From: Rhizophlyctis rosea
Lineage: Eukaryota > Chytridiomycota > Chytridiomycetes > Rhizophlyctidales > Rhizophlyctidaceae
DNA: 64,000 nucleotides
Direction of reading: 5' to 3'
Assembly: GCA_027596075.1 (NCBI GenBank)
Contig: JADGJC010000130.1
Location: forward strand, 1 to 64,000
Positions 47,835 to 58,152 of the stretch are shown piece after piece. Under the pieces are notes generated by a model. The model made no database searches. It had not been told where the DNA came from and saw nothing but the letters and a program-made list of their open reading frames with translations. A program made the translations under genes and the position numbers. How positions within the stretch are numbered: the stretch's first letter is position 1; each line of letters opens with the position of its first letter.

Positions 47835-48510
47835 GAAGTGGGCGAAAACATTTTCGGGGTCGCTGGATGGAAACAAAGATTAGTATGACATTCAACAATG
47901 CTGGAACGACCCGAGGGGAACACGTACGTGATAGCAATCTTGAAGGCGTCATATGCGTGGCCATACTTCTTTTACAGCGGCCACGTGTATTTGGTATAGA
48001 GGTCCTCCAGGCTGGCGTTGAGCTTCTCGGCGAGGTGACGCATGATGCTATGTACCTGATGAGCACAAATGGGAGGTATGAGTCGACGATCTGGCAAAGA
48101 TAGGGTAAAGATCATAACTCACGGCTTTGGACTGCTTAAACTTCTCTTCACACTTTGCAACGTCTCCAGCCGAAACACGATAGATCGATGTATCCTTTTT
48201 GTCGAAAATGAACATACCGAATAAATATCCCTTGAAAAAGTCATAATTTGTAATCATATTACCGAGAACATACCCTTCTCCTTATCAACCCTAAGCACAA
48301 TCACAACTTCATTCCTCCCCAGACGAATCAACTTTTGAGTCGACCTGATACGCCGTCTTGACAGTTTGCTCAACAGGATCATTCCCTCAATGTTGTTGTA
48401 CTCCATCAGGTGCACGTGAGCACCCATTTTTACAATCTGCCTGACGTTGACCATGACGAGCGAGTCGACTTCCGGGAAGCGCTTCTCGTACATGCGGCAG
48501 GCGAGACGGG
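47835..48510 (-). pseudogene. Broken eIF2-alpha (translation initiation factor) 5' half
   Basis: eIF2-alpha delivers initiator tRNA as part of eIF2, and its Ser51 is the stress-kinase target. Here [19 protein letters not shown] and [10 protein letters not shown] give the S1 domain, with the Ser51 equivalent kept in L-S-R-R-R-I-R-S (codon about 48359-48361). After a GTATGT intron the next exon has an apparent 8-nt deletion inside the G-Y-I-D-L-S...R-V-S segment. The following exon (H-S-I-M-R-H-L-A-E-K-L-N) has TAA at 47972-47974 where a Tyr is conserved. The sequence ends after D-P-E-N-V-F-A-H-F-E-V-P, roughly mid-protein. The C-terminal half is missing. A functional copy must exist elsewhere. 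Confidence 0.87.
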
Positions 48511-48626
48511 ATTGTTGGGCCGGTGAGAGCGGCGGCTGCGGAAGGTGTCACGGCTGCGGCGGCGGCGGAGGTGGATTGGTCGGCTGGGTCGAGGGGCTTG
48601 TCGTTGCCGAGGGAGCTGTTGCCGAG

Positions 48627-49109
48627 TTAGTTCGCGAGGGTGGCTACTTCAGGAGATTGGGATCCGATGTCGGAGTCGTTGCCGTTACCAGCAGTAACAC
48701 CGACAGTTTTAGGTGGCAACGAATATCCCTCGCATGTTTCGGTGCCGAACGGGAAATGGATGAAGGCTGCGTATCCGAAATCCACCACCGAAACGTCGTC
48801 GCGGAAGCTGAACGTGTAATCTTTATCTCCTTGCCAAAGCTTAGAGTCCGTTGAACTCATCAGCTGTTCAATCCTTATAGTCGGGGATATGACGAAAGTC
48901 AAGATGTGGCGGCCCGTAGTCTGATCATTCAATGGAGTCAAAGGTCTGCCTTTTCCGCTGTCATTGACCGATGGACGGACAGCCGGCAAAGAATCTTCAT
49001 CCGCTCCCTTTTTGAGCCACACCACCCCGCGATCAACAAGTACAAAACATTCTGAGCTCAAACAGGACCCCTGCCGTCGACAGGATGGAAATGACGATGT
49101 TGGCTCCAT
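48627..49109 (-). other. Unrecognised open frame next to the pseudogenes
   Basis: A 160-residue frame containing C-F-V-L-V-D-R-G-V-V-W-L-K-K-G-A and F-R-D-D-V-S-V-V-D-F-G-Y-A-A-F-I-H-F-P-F. It looks protein-like, but no ATG start, family or splice structure could be established. Weak leucine-rich-repeat-like sequence (A-A-H-C-P-T-L-T-R-L-D-V-E-E-C) lies further upstream near 49430-49470. These may be more captured gene pieces. Confidence 0.3.
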
Positions 49110-49499
49110 CCTGCTCCGCTTTCTTCATAGCTTTCCTTGTATCCATTTCGATCGTGTACTTGGACGCCTTCAATGAAGCCACCGGTGAGCATGTGTGAGC
49201 GAGGATTGCATTGGCAGATCGGATGGATTTCGTCAAAATTTGGAACCATAGGCTGTCATGAAGGTGGAACGTCAGCAAGTGCGATCATGTGCTCGGTTGA
49301 AAATTCGCATACATTTGACTATCCGTCGGCACTCTCACACTTTGACATATCGAACGACTTTTCCCATTCGAAAATACCGTCAAACCAGTTCGGCAGTTGC
49401 AGCTAGGGTTGCGGAGCATTCTTCGACGTCGAGGCGGGTCAGCGTAGGGCAGTGGGCGGCCACGTGAGACGGGGATATGTCGATGAGAAGGGTAGCGTG

Positions 49500-50000
49500 G
49501 GAGTTCGAAGGTGTAGATGTGCGGATATGATTTGGTGATTTTGGTTAGGACTGTGAGGCGGCCCAGTGGAAGAATTAGGTATCGGGTGATGATGGGGAGT
49601 GATGATGCCGTGAGCGCAGGTGATGATGATGCTGTTGCGGGCTGTTGTGCTACTATGCTACTATTACTGATATCTCATTGGCTGAAAAAGACTGCAACTT
49701 CTGACGGGCGATGGTTACTATTTGAAAATGGAGTAGTAAAGAGGAGTGCGGGTTGTAAGGGAAGTGGTTCGGGAGGTAAAGGCAGCCTGGAATGATTGAA
49801 TTAAAGGATGGAGAAGGTTAGCAAGCCATCATCACTTGCGACGAATGACGCAGTGGGTCTCGATCCGGCCTGTATCCCCCGCGTCATCACCTTACACTCA
49901 TATGACCTTGCCAAGGTCATTTTAGTAAACAGCCGGCTGCCAAATTATAACTCGGGCTGACGTCCATACAAATAGGATCTGCACCAGGACGCGACACATA
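49500..50000. other. Intergenic DNA
   Basis: No gene or repeat recognised. Confidence 0.4.
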
Positions 50001-50001
50001 C

Positions 50002-50740
50002 CTAACACCGAGAATGAGCCAACTGCGCCAGCGCGATCTGCCGGTATTCCTCCTTTTGAGCGGGGGAGAGCTGGTTGTGGAGGAATCGGAATACTTCCAA
50101 TGACGCACATGCATCCAACGCCCCGTATTTGATGGTCTTGATGTGAAGCGGCGCCGTTCGTCCACAAACGCTCGGAAACTTTGGTTTGATCCGGATGCCG
50201 AGATACTGCCGGCAAAGTGCCTTCAGACCAGGGCACGTGGTGGGTTTCGGTAGCTGCTGGACCTTTTCCACATAGTACTGCCAGAGGGGGAATATGTCGA
50301 TGGCGCCGTTGACGTGTGGAACTCCGGCTTCCTTCAACACCTCCACATCGTGCGCAATATTCACCCCAGTTTTCAGAACTTCTGACGCCTTCAACAATCT
50401 ACGCAATGCGTTCCCATAGTACTTATGTGGGCTGTGTTTGATGAGCACCCTGCCGTTCGGTGCTCCCAGCAACAGGCACTTTCCCCGTTGCCTCTGCCCA
50501 AACTCTATCTAGCCCAGCAATCCTTTGCTTCCAAACTATCCCCCCCGTTGGGTGTGCGTCTCGTGAAGGTCCTGCGGACCCAGCCGTCCGCCAAGGTCAT
50601 GTCATTAGTGACAAAGACTTCCAACCCATCCTTCGGGTACCCGAAGTTGGCAGCCGTTTTTGGCGCGGCTCCTATCGGTGGGAGTCTCACCAAACTGCGC
50701 TTAACGTAGGAGGCGATTACTTTACGCCTCATCGTGAGGA
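50002..50740 (-). pseudogene. 3'-5' exonuclease (DnaQ/WRN-exo type), damaged exo I region
   Basis: Members of this group degrade DNA or RNA from the 3' end using D-x-E, N/D and Y-x3-D motifs. The downstream part is well kept: G-R-V-L-I-K-H, G-V-N-I-A-H-D-V-E-V-L (exo II), C-P-G-L-K-A-L-C-R-Q-Y-L-G and Y-G-A-L-D-A-C-A-S-L-E-V-F (exo III). Upstream, L-E-V-F-V-T-N-D-M-T-L-A-D-G-W-V and D-S-L-E-A-K-D lie in another frame that meets a stop near 50510. The exo I block and the strand before G-R-V-L-I are therefore split by a frame change with no plausible intron. It could be a pseudogene or a sequence error. Confidence 0.7.
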
Positions 50741-51089
50741 GGGTGGTGTGGGAAAGTGGGTGAAGATGGTGGCGTGGGAAGTTCAGTACCACGAGCCGTG
50801 GTTGTGGGAAACCTTTGAGCAGCCAAGGCACGAATCGGCCAATCTGTCCCATCTGGGATATGTTAATCTGTCCTCATTGGTCGCTCTTTCGCGTCCGAAA
50901 CACTAAACTCCCTTTGAGAATCAGTTAATGTTGAATAGATAATTCATCCTATTGTATATTAAGAATGGTTACACCTCATGCCGACATGTCGTACATGGGT
51001 GGTACTTATGCAAAATGTGTGTTTAATCTAGTGTTTACAACTATGTTGCTAGAAGCAGGAAAACTTGCGTTTCCGAACACTCTAGTGGT

Positions 51090-51113
51090 GGCACAGCTTC
51101 TAGAAGCTGTGCC
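51090..51113. repeat. 24-bp perfect palindrome containing TTCTAGAA
   Basis: GGCACAGCTTCT is followed immediately by its exact reverse complement. The centre, cTTCtaGAAg, is a two-unit heat-shock-element-like dyad. The surrounding short frame (50965-51198, +) is not supported as a gene. Confidence 0.7.
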
Positions 51114-51199
51114 GTGGCTGCTGAATAAAACTCATAAAAAAGAGTTTCCGAAAAAGTTTTCAAGCATTTTCACTCCCTTTCCACTGAAACCACCGTAAT

Positions 51200-52120
51200 A
51201 ATTCTAGCTCGAGTAGCATCTGTTTTGTATCAACTTTTTACGGCTCTACCACAATTCCGTATTATATTTACTCTGGGAGGTTGGCTGCAGTTGAATATAT
51301 TCTACTCAACTTGAGGGTTGGATGGACCACTCCACGTCACCGAGCTTCACTGGGCTCTATCGAGACACATATGCAACCCGAGTCTGGTCATATGTGCGGT
51401 CGTAGGATAAAGAGCTAACACAAACTTTCCCAAGTTACGCAACTCCCGTCTTCATATGGCGAAAATGATAGTCCTTGAGTGTGCCGCAAGTGGCTCGCAT
51501 ACTTAAGGAGTTTGTCCCGCCAGAGTTCCTTGTTTTGAGCTCACGTAGCCTTCCATAAAAGGAGTCGCGCCAACTGATGTTTTCGTTCACGCAAGTATGA
51601 ACCGATAGAATTCCTGATTGAAATTCACGTCGTCCCCTCTACCAAGTCAATTGCCTACTCCTTTTGGCATTTGATTTTGCGGGGCGAATGGATCCAAAAG
51701 ATCACTGTGATTCACAGGTATGGCTGCTCAAGATTTGGGAGTGCTGTGTTGAACAAATGAACAGTCCATCACTTTGCTTAAGCATCATGATGGACTGTTT
51801 TGACCTGATCCATGGAAAGCTTGCACCTCATATCTCGAGCCGCCCATAGCTGTACCGCCCAAGGTTGGAAACCCACGTCGTTACTATCATTGCACTCATC
51901 GCTCAGGCGCTTAAGTTTGCATTTTGTGGACATGACTTTGGCTGTCATTGCATGATCAGCAAGGGGCATTCTTCAATTTTTGTGTCAAGAACACTCAGTC
52001 AGATTACAGTACAATGTCCACAGAACTATATACTACAACTGTTTTAAAGGCGTCCGTCCTCTACTCCCCTCAAGCGAGTTTACAGCCCTACCTATTGTAC
52101 ATCTCATGTTTACGTCTCTA
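51200..52120. other. Intergenic DNA
   Basis: About 0.9 kb. No gene or repeat recognised. Confidence 0.5.
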
Positions 52121-54191
52121 CTATCTTTGGATGAACTCAATCACAATACCGTCCAACCCGTCCAAATCGTTCTTTGCCTTCTCGGCCTGCGTCTTGTTAC
52201 CAAACTCGACCAACGCAATGTCCTCCCTCCCGGGCACCAAGCGGATTCGTACAAAACCCGGGTATCGGCCGAAAGCTTGATCGAACGGAGGGGTGGTGCA
52301 TAGCGTGGGGAGGGCGAGGATGATAAGGAGGTGGGAAGGTGGGTGGTTGTTTTTGTGCTTGGGATACGGGGTTGACAATGTCTCGTCTGAATCCTGAGGC
52401 AGTTGCTGCGCTGGTCCCACCACCCCCACAAGCCCACCAATCCCCTGTCCCTGCCCCTGCCCCTGTTCAGCACCAGAAGGTCCGACTGAGTTCCCTTGTC
52501 CTCCTAACCCTCCACCACCTTGTTGCAGTTGCGGTAGTGACACTGATGGAGACGGAGCGGGAGACGCAACCGCACCAGGCTGCTGAGGAGCGGGAGCGGA
52601 TGAGGACGAGGAGGACGCAGTGAGGGCCCCAAAGGTAATGGGGTTTGCTGTGTTAGCGAAGGAGCTAAACCCGCCAGTTGTTCCGGCACTGGACATGGTA
52701 GAACAGAATACAAAAGTCAAAACATGAAGCAATAATACCCGCGAAAGTGCGAAACCTCACTCGAACAAAGCAACACACCTCTTCCCAAAACTCGCAAACC
52801 CTCCCCTCCCACCACCACTCCCAAACCCACTCGCTCCACTACCGACCCCACCAACACCCACACCCACACCACCAAACCCCACACTCCCAAACGCAGGCGT
52901 TGCCGCCGCAGCCGAAATTCTCATTCCACTTCCCAAATCTCCAAACTGACCACTCCAAAACGCCAGCGCCGCCCCCGCCGTCCCAGACGCAACCCCACCA
53001 GACGCAACCCCATTATCGCCCACTGCACCACTACTGGTAGGAGTAGGAGTTCCAACCGCGATTACCGCCGATCCAGCAAAGCGAGGTACAGTCGTTGCCG
53101 CGGGCGCAGGCAAAGTCTGCTGCTGTAGGTTGATAGTTGTTGCGTTTGGCGGGTGCGATGTGGGTGTGGCTGCCGAGGCGCTATCTGTCGGAGATTCCGG
53201 AATGGGTGCGTGAGTGGTGCCCCTTTTTGAAGGACAAACGCGTTGCCCAGATTGCATTACCTGCCAGCTTAACCTTCTTCTTCAATGGTCCTTCCTCCTC
53301 ATCTGCTTGTTCTTCATCGTCCGAATCGTCTGTTGACAGGGAAGGTTGTGGTATTGGCGGTGGGAGGCCGCGATTGGTTGTGGGCTGGGGAGGAAGGGAG
53401 GAGGCGTGTTCGCCTACGGTGGTGGAAGGTTGCGGGGATGGAGGTGGTGATATTGAGTTGGCGGTTGCTGAGGAGTCGGAAGTCACCGAGCCGTTATCTG
53501 TGTCGTCGTCGGAATAGACAGCGATAATGGGACCGCTGTGACCAACTCTACTGTTGCGATGTCCAAACCGGTACCAGTAATCCTCGTAAAGCTGTAGTGA
53601 GGCGAACGAGTCAGAGATCAAGTTCGTTGTCATTGTTGAGATTCCCAAAGGAGTGCAGTAATGCGTACCATTGGGTGCGTTGCTGGGAGTTCGTGCATAA
53701 CGCTATCCATGAAAGCAGCCGCGTCGCGAACTCGAGTTTGACGGGTAGGATGAGAGTATTTGGCCGTTATACCGTCCTCGGTGTCGATGGTCATCTCCAG
53801 GTTGAAGAGATGCTGCGTGACAATAATCAACGTTTCGCCGTCATCGGTCATGGGTGGTGTGATATATATGGTTGCTTTTTTTCCGTCTGCAAGTCACTGT
53901 TAGCAAACTCCAAAACTTTGCCACCAATTGCCATCCATACATATCCTCAACTCACCTCGCTCCAAACTGGCGGGTAAGAGTCGATGAGACACGACTATTT
54001 ATCAGGACGCCGATCAGGTCTGGGCGCGTCTGCCGCATCATTTTCATTTGCTTCTCCTCATGCAGCCGCACAGACCATATCTGACACACTTCGTGGTGCA
54101 GCATGCTTCCGGGATCTGGGGACCCTCGTGTAATTCTAGCACGACTATGAATAGTTATGATTGAAGGAATCGTGGCTTCAGACCTTCTCAA
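52121..54191 (-). CDS. FG/Gly-rich protein with acidic NLS region and C-terminal RRM
   Basis: Exons join in frame over several introns (for example 53648 region GTACGC...CTACAG, and a GTGTGT...GTCCAG intron before S-A-G-T-T-G-G-F-S-S-F-A). An N-terminal folded part contains T-L-I-I-V-T-Q-H-L-F-N-L-E-M-T-I-D. Next comes a Ser/Pro region and an acidic stretch ending in P-L-K-K-K-V-K-L (an NLS-like motif), then Gly/Phe-rich sequence reminiscent of FG nucleoporins, and finally an RRM whose RNP1 side reads Y-P-G-F-V-R-I-R-L-V-P-G-R-E-D-I-A-L-V-E-F, close to the second RRM of U1A/U2B''. The N-terminal exon(s) and start codon are not settled. The gene could begin near 54191 or at the ATG of 53851. 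Role unknown, but nuclear RNA binding is likely. Confidence 0.6.
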
Positions 54192-54199
54192 AACCTAGC

Positions 54200-54535
54200 T
54201 GTGCTTCCTTTCCCTACCGCTGATGTGAGTGGTCGCACTGGTCCTGAAAAGGATGTCGAATATGTATTCGAGTAAATTGTAATTTTGAGAAAGCCTTGTA
54301 TGTTCTCTCAATCATATTACACAGTTTGACCCTAGACGGCCAATTCGGAAATTGATCAGAAAAAGAACATACCAATATTCGGGCATTTTACAGCAAGATA
54401 TTGCTTGATGTAAACTCGGCAAAATGAAAGGAAGAACAAGAAAATTACGATGTCAAAAAATACGATGGTAAAAACATGTGGTCAGCTGTGTCGGATTGCC
54501 ACGGAAGAGCACATGTGAGGGTGTACAAAAATATA
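54200..54535. other. Intergenic DNA
   Basis: A/T-rich. Nothing recognised. Confidence 0.4.
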
Positions 54536-54655
54536 ACAAAAAAAGAACCTGGTGGCACGTTCAGGGGTCGAGGTCGAACCTGTGCTCCCAATGAGTGCGC
54601 AGTTCCGACCCCCGGCGTGTTCCCCACTCTACCAGCGGCTCATACATATACTAAA
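54535..54655 (-). repeat. Pol III-type element with A box, B box and T-run terminator
   Basis: On the minus strand, GCCGCTGGTAGAGTGG (about 54634-54649) resembles a tRNA A box, GGTTCGACCTC (about 54570-54580) a B box, and a TTTTTTT run at about 54538-54545 could terminate Pol III. Total length is ~110 nt. The stems do not make a standard cloverleaf, so a SINE or tRNA-derived small RNA is more likely than a tRNA gene. Confidence 0.5.
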
Positions 54656-54859
54656 TGTGCTTATGTTTTTGATATTGGCCAAACGCGCTGGCCTCCGGTC
54701 TGCAGCTCCGATGAGTGGCTTAGATATGGGTGGCACCGCGGTGGTGCAGTCAGCCAGATCCCTTCTTTTCAACTTTTTCATACCCGTCGTTTTCCAGAAC
54801 TTTGAGAGCCGTGTATACTCCAAAGCCTTGCACACAGCTCGCAACGCTCAAAACGCGGC

Positions 54860-56240
54860 CTAAGTCTGCACATCGTACTACTGAGAATATAAAATGCGAT
54901 ATACAGATGCCGATCCCTAATCATAATTCGGGGGTCAAAAGTTATTTCTCGAGCATGTCCTTCTCCTCAACTGGCATACTGCTTTGGCAGTCTTCTAATT
55001 CAACATGGACCAAGTGACATATTTTTGAGTTGACATGTTGCCATCGCTTATGTCGCGTGGTGTGCACCTAGAGCTACGCTCTCGTCACGGAATGAATGGG
55101 CAGTGCGCAGCATGTCATGTTGATTGAAGAACGCAACACACATGCTATTTCGTGAAACCCCTTTGTGCCGTCGACGTAATAATGACCGTGTGTGCGTGCT
55201 GTCTGCAGGCAATTGCTTACCAGGATTCCATGTATGGCAGAAGGGGACGTGACCAAATTGTGGATATGAGGGGGGTGTGGTCGGGTTGCGTAAAAAGATG
55301 TGTTAAGAAACGACTTCTTGAGTGCTTTGGTGAAAGCACCTTGGCCTCTCGAAATGCTTGGATGATGTGTTAGCGAAAGGTGAAGATGAGGGAGAATGAT
55401 GATCGATGAATGATGAACCGAGGAAGCAAGCTCGCGCAGGGCGTCAAGACCGACCACGTGCACCTTCATTATGGTGCGGCCACATCAATCAGATTTTGCA
55501 GCGGTATGCGACTGCTGCAACTCATTTCAGTGAGTCTAGCTTTACCGTAATCCGAAGAATGGCAGTTTTTCACTCGTGCACTAACATGTGCTCTTGCGCT
55601 TGAATTGGCAATCGATGCTTCAATTGGGCTGAGTCGGGCTTCCGAGCCAGAGTGGTGACGCAGAATGGCAAATGTCAACCCCACCAGCATCGCAGCTTCA
55701 ATCCATATCAGGCGCACTAAGGTGAAGGGGCAATAGGTGTCTATACGGGTGGTAAATAATCTGAAAGTTAGCGCACAAATTTAAGAAGTGCGGCACAAGC
55801 CGTCACTCCTGACGAGCCCGCCGCCAGTGTGCGCATTGTCAAAAGGTCCTATGAATACTATGAATGATTTGTAATACAGAACTTCTGAGCCCAGCTAGCA
55901 AATGTACTATTGAGCGCTATCCACCGTAAGATTGAAAATTTATATTGAGCGTATTTGCTTCGACCGACCATCAATTTTCCACGGCATTATCTTTGAGTAT
56001 GGAATCTTCCACGCATCGAGATGACTGGGCCAAACTACTTTTGCTATCAATTCTTTTGGTGCAAAAATATGAGTTTGAAGGCTTCCGAGACCTACACACA
56101 ATCCTTGTTGCATTTTCATATGGAAATTGTTCACCGATTGCTCGAATTAAATGTGAGTGGCACTGCCATGAAGTGGCTTGGCGCGACGCGTCGACTGCGC
56201 CAGGCGAGGTCCTGAAGTGGAAAACTCTTTCTGCTGCTGT
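54860..56240. other. Intergenic DNA
   Basis: No supported gene. Short frames on both strands lack domains and consistent codon use. Confidence 0.45.
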
Positions 56241-56245
56241 GGTGT

Positions 56246-56319
56246 GTGGTGCAGCGGACACGGCAATACCTCCTGATATGCACGTTTTTCGGCATACGGA
56301 GGGACGCGGTTTTGAGTCC
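56246..56319 (+). repeat. SINE-like repeat, copy 2
   Basis: Aligned to 45836-45909. It has a clearer A-box-like TGGTGCAGCGG and B-box-like GGTTTTGAGTCC (56308-56319). See copy 1 for the comparison. Confidence 0.65.
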
Positions 56320-56853
56320 TGCTCCAAGCCTATAAGTACATAAAAGTCGTGCCACCGCTAAACTCACTCCTACCCATTTTTTCCTTCTTTTGCGAAAACA
56401 TTTTCTACGTCGTCCCCGATGAAGCAGAACTCGCCGGGTGAGAAATCCGGAGTTTGAGAAAGTTGTTTAGCTCGCCCTTCGGGTGTAATATTGATCAATT
56501 GCTAGCTCACTTGTGGCAGACACCATAGGAAGCAACGACTTCCACATCATTACTGTACAATTGGGGATCTGCTAGGAATTACAAGCTCACGCTTTACACG
56601 TCATAAGCGACTCAAGTGCTTGCTCCTTTGAACGCAGTACGATTGTATCTGCGTGTTGATTTGTTCACAACACTAGTCTTCAATTGAAGGAGACCATAAT
56701 GAAGGAGACCATGCTTGGATAGGCGCGGGGAGGGAAGTACGTTGGTGAGTACAGCTGGTCTTTGTACAGCACATTTTTCCACTTGTTTTCATTCCTTATA
56801 TACAATGTGTTGCACCATTCCCGGCTTGCTGCATTCAATCTTTTTGAGCTCGT

Positions 56854-58152
56854 TTGATTGGGATCCTGACCTGCACCACTAGTTTACGTGACAAAATTGA
56901 TTGGGTACGCAGTGAAATAGGAAATAAGCGGGAGGAGGTCGTACACCTTCGGGAGGAAGCACGAACTCAAAAGCTGGAGTTCATTGGCACGCACTCACAC
57001 ATCGCAGAGCTCAAGACGGATGCATACAATCAGCAGCGGGAGGCTGCAACGGCACGCTCGGAAGCGACTCGGTTACGTGGGGCGTTAGCGCAGCCAGAAA
57101 CAGTTGGAGGACCTCATGCACAACTCAGGATGCGACTGGCGGACCATCAAGTTACGAAAACTGTCCCTCGCCCTGGTAACAGTTCTGAGTATAGCTCCAA
57201 AGTTACAAGGTCCAAACAGACCCAGACTCGCACCGTTGTTGACAACATCAGTAGCATCGGTCTTCAGAAGATTCAATCAGTGGTGTTGAGCAAAGGCGGA
57301 AAACCCTATGTGACGATATAGAAGGTGGACCGTTTACCGTGTACGAATCTTTGTCAAAGAAGGTAGTGGGGAACTGGAATATGATAGCGGCTTCAGTCCT
57401 ATCAACAAAGATGGGAGCCAGCTGATGATAGCGCGGAATGAAGGGGGGCTTCCAAAACCCACCTCCAGGTTGTAGGAGTCGCGACTGATGGGCAACGGAT
57501 CATGCTGGCTCGAAACTCCGCTGAAGTTACAGTGATCGCTGCAAATGAAAATTGGTCTCGATTCGTCGGTAGGTTCGCTATTGGGGATATATTGATATTT
57601 GGGGGGAAGGATTGGGAGGTGAAAGCTAGGCTCATGGATTATCCCGAAGCTGAAAGAATACGGTTTATTGATATGAGTTCCATTGGGTATGAAGTTCTTG
57701 CACTCTTCAATAAAAGGGCGAGAGTGTGGGGAGTGGCGGATTAATGGTATATTTACATTGGCAGTCCGGGCTGGCGCCTCGATGCTATGGAAGTGGAGGC
57801 AGCGTGCTTCATTTCCGGACCACACCCACTATTGCTAGTGAGATTTGACAAATCGCCCACAATATTGTGGGGTTATTACGTTGACGGCAATAAGTATAGC
57901 TCCATCGACAAAAATTGTGGCCTCGAACTGGCTAGAGCAATTGGTGGTGGACCGCATGGCTATATAGGCTTCTATGCCGATGGCACTGTCTGCATCTTGA
58001 AATGGACCGCTCGTGACTTTCAACCGGCAAAACGCTACTATATGGACTATGAAGATCCAATTGGATTCGTCGGCATCAGCGATGATGGACAGTATGCATT
58101 GACGGGAACACGCAGTGTGATAGCGACGGTCCGGAGAGTTTCTGGTATCTGA
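56854..58152 (+). pseudogene. Coiled-coil plus propeller-like gene, frames broken
   Basis: A 150-residue frame opens at 56854 with a heptad-like Glu/Arg/Ala coiled coil (K-R-E-E-V-V-H-L-R-E-E-A, A-T-A-R-S-E-A-T-R-L-R-G). It is followed after stops by beta-propeller-like segments: S-P-I-N-K-D-G-S-Q-L-M-I-A-R-N-E (one frame), V-G-V-A-T-D-G-Q-R-I-M-L-A-R-N-S, W-G-Y-Y-V-D-G-N-K-Y and G-I-S-D-D-G-Q-Y-A-L-T-G (another). D-G-Q-x-x-x-x-A/T-G repeats resemble WD40-type blades. A stop TAA splits the last two parts with no room for an intron. Probably a decayed gene; alternatively some joins use introns I could not place. Confidence 0.5.

Noticed and set aside
50965..51198. Small plus-strand gene of 77 residues
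   Set aside because: It overlaps the 24-bp palindrome, has no domain or homologue I recognise, and no splice or promoter support.
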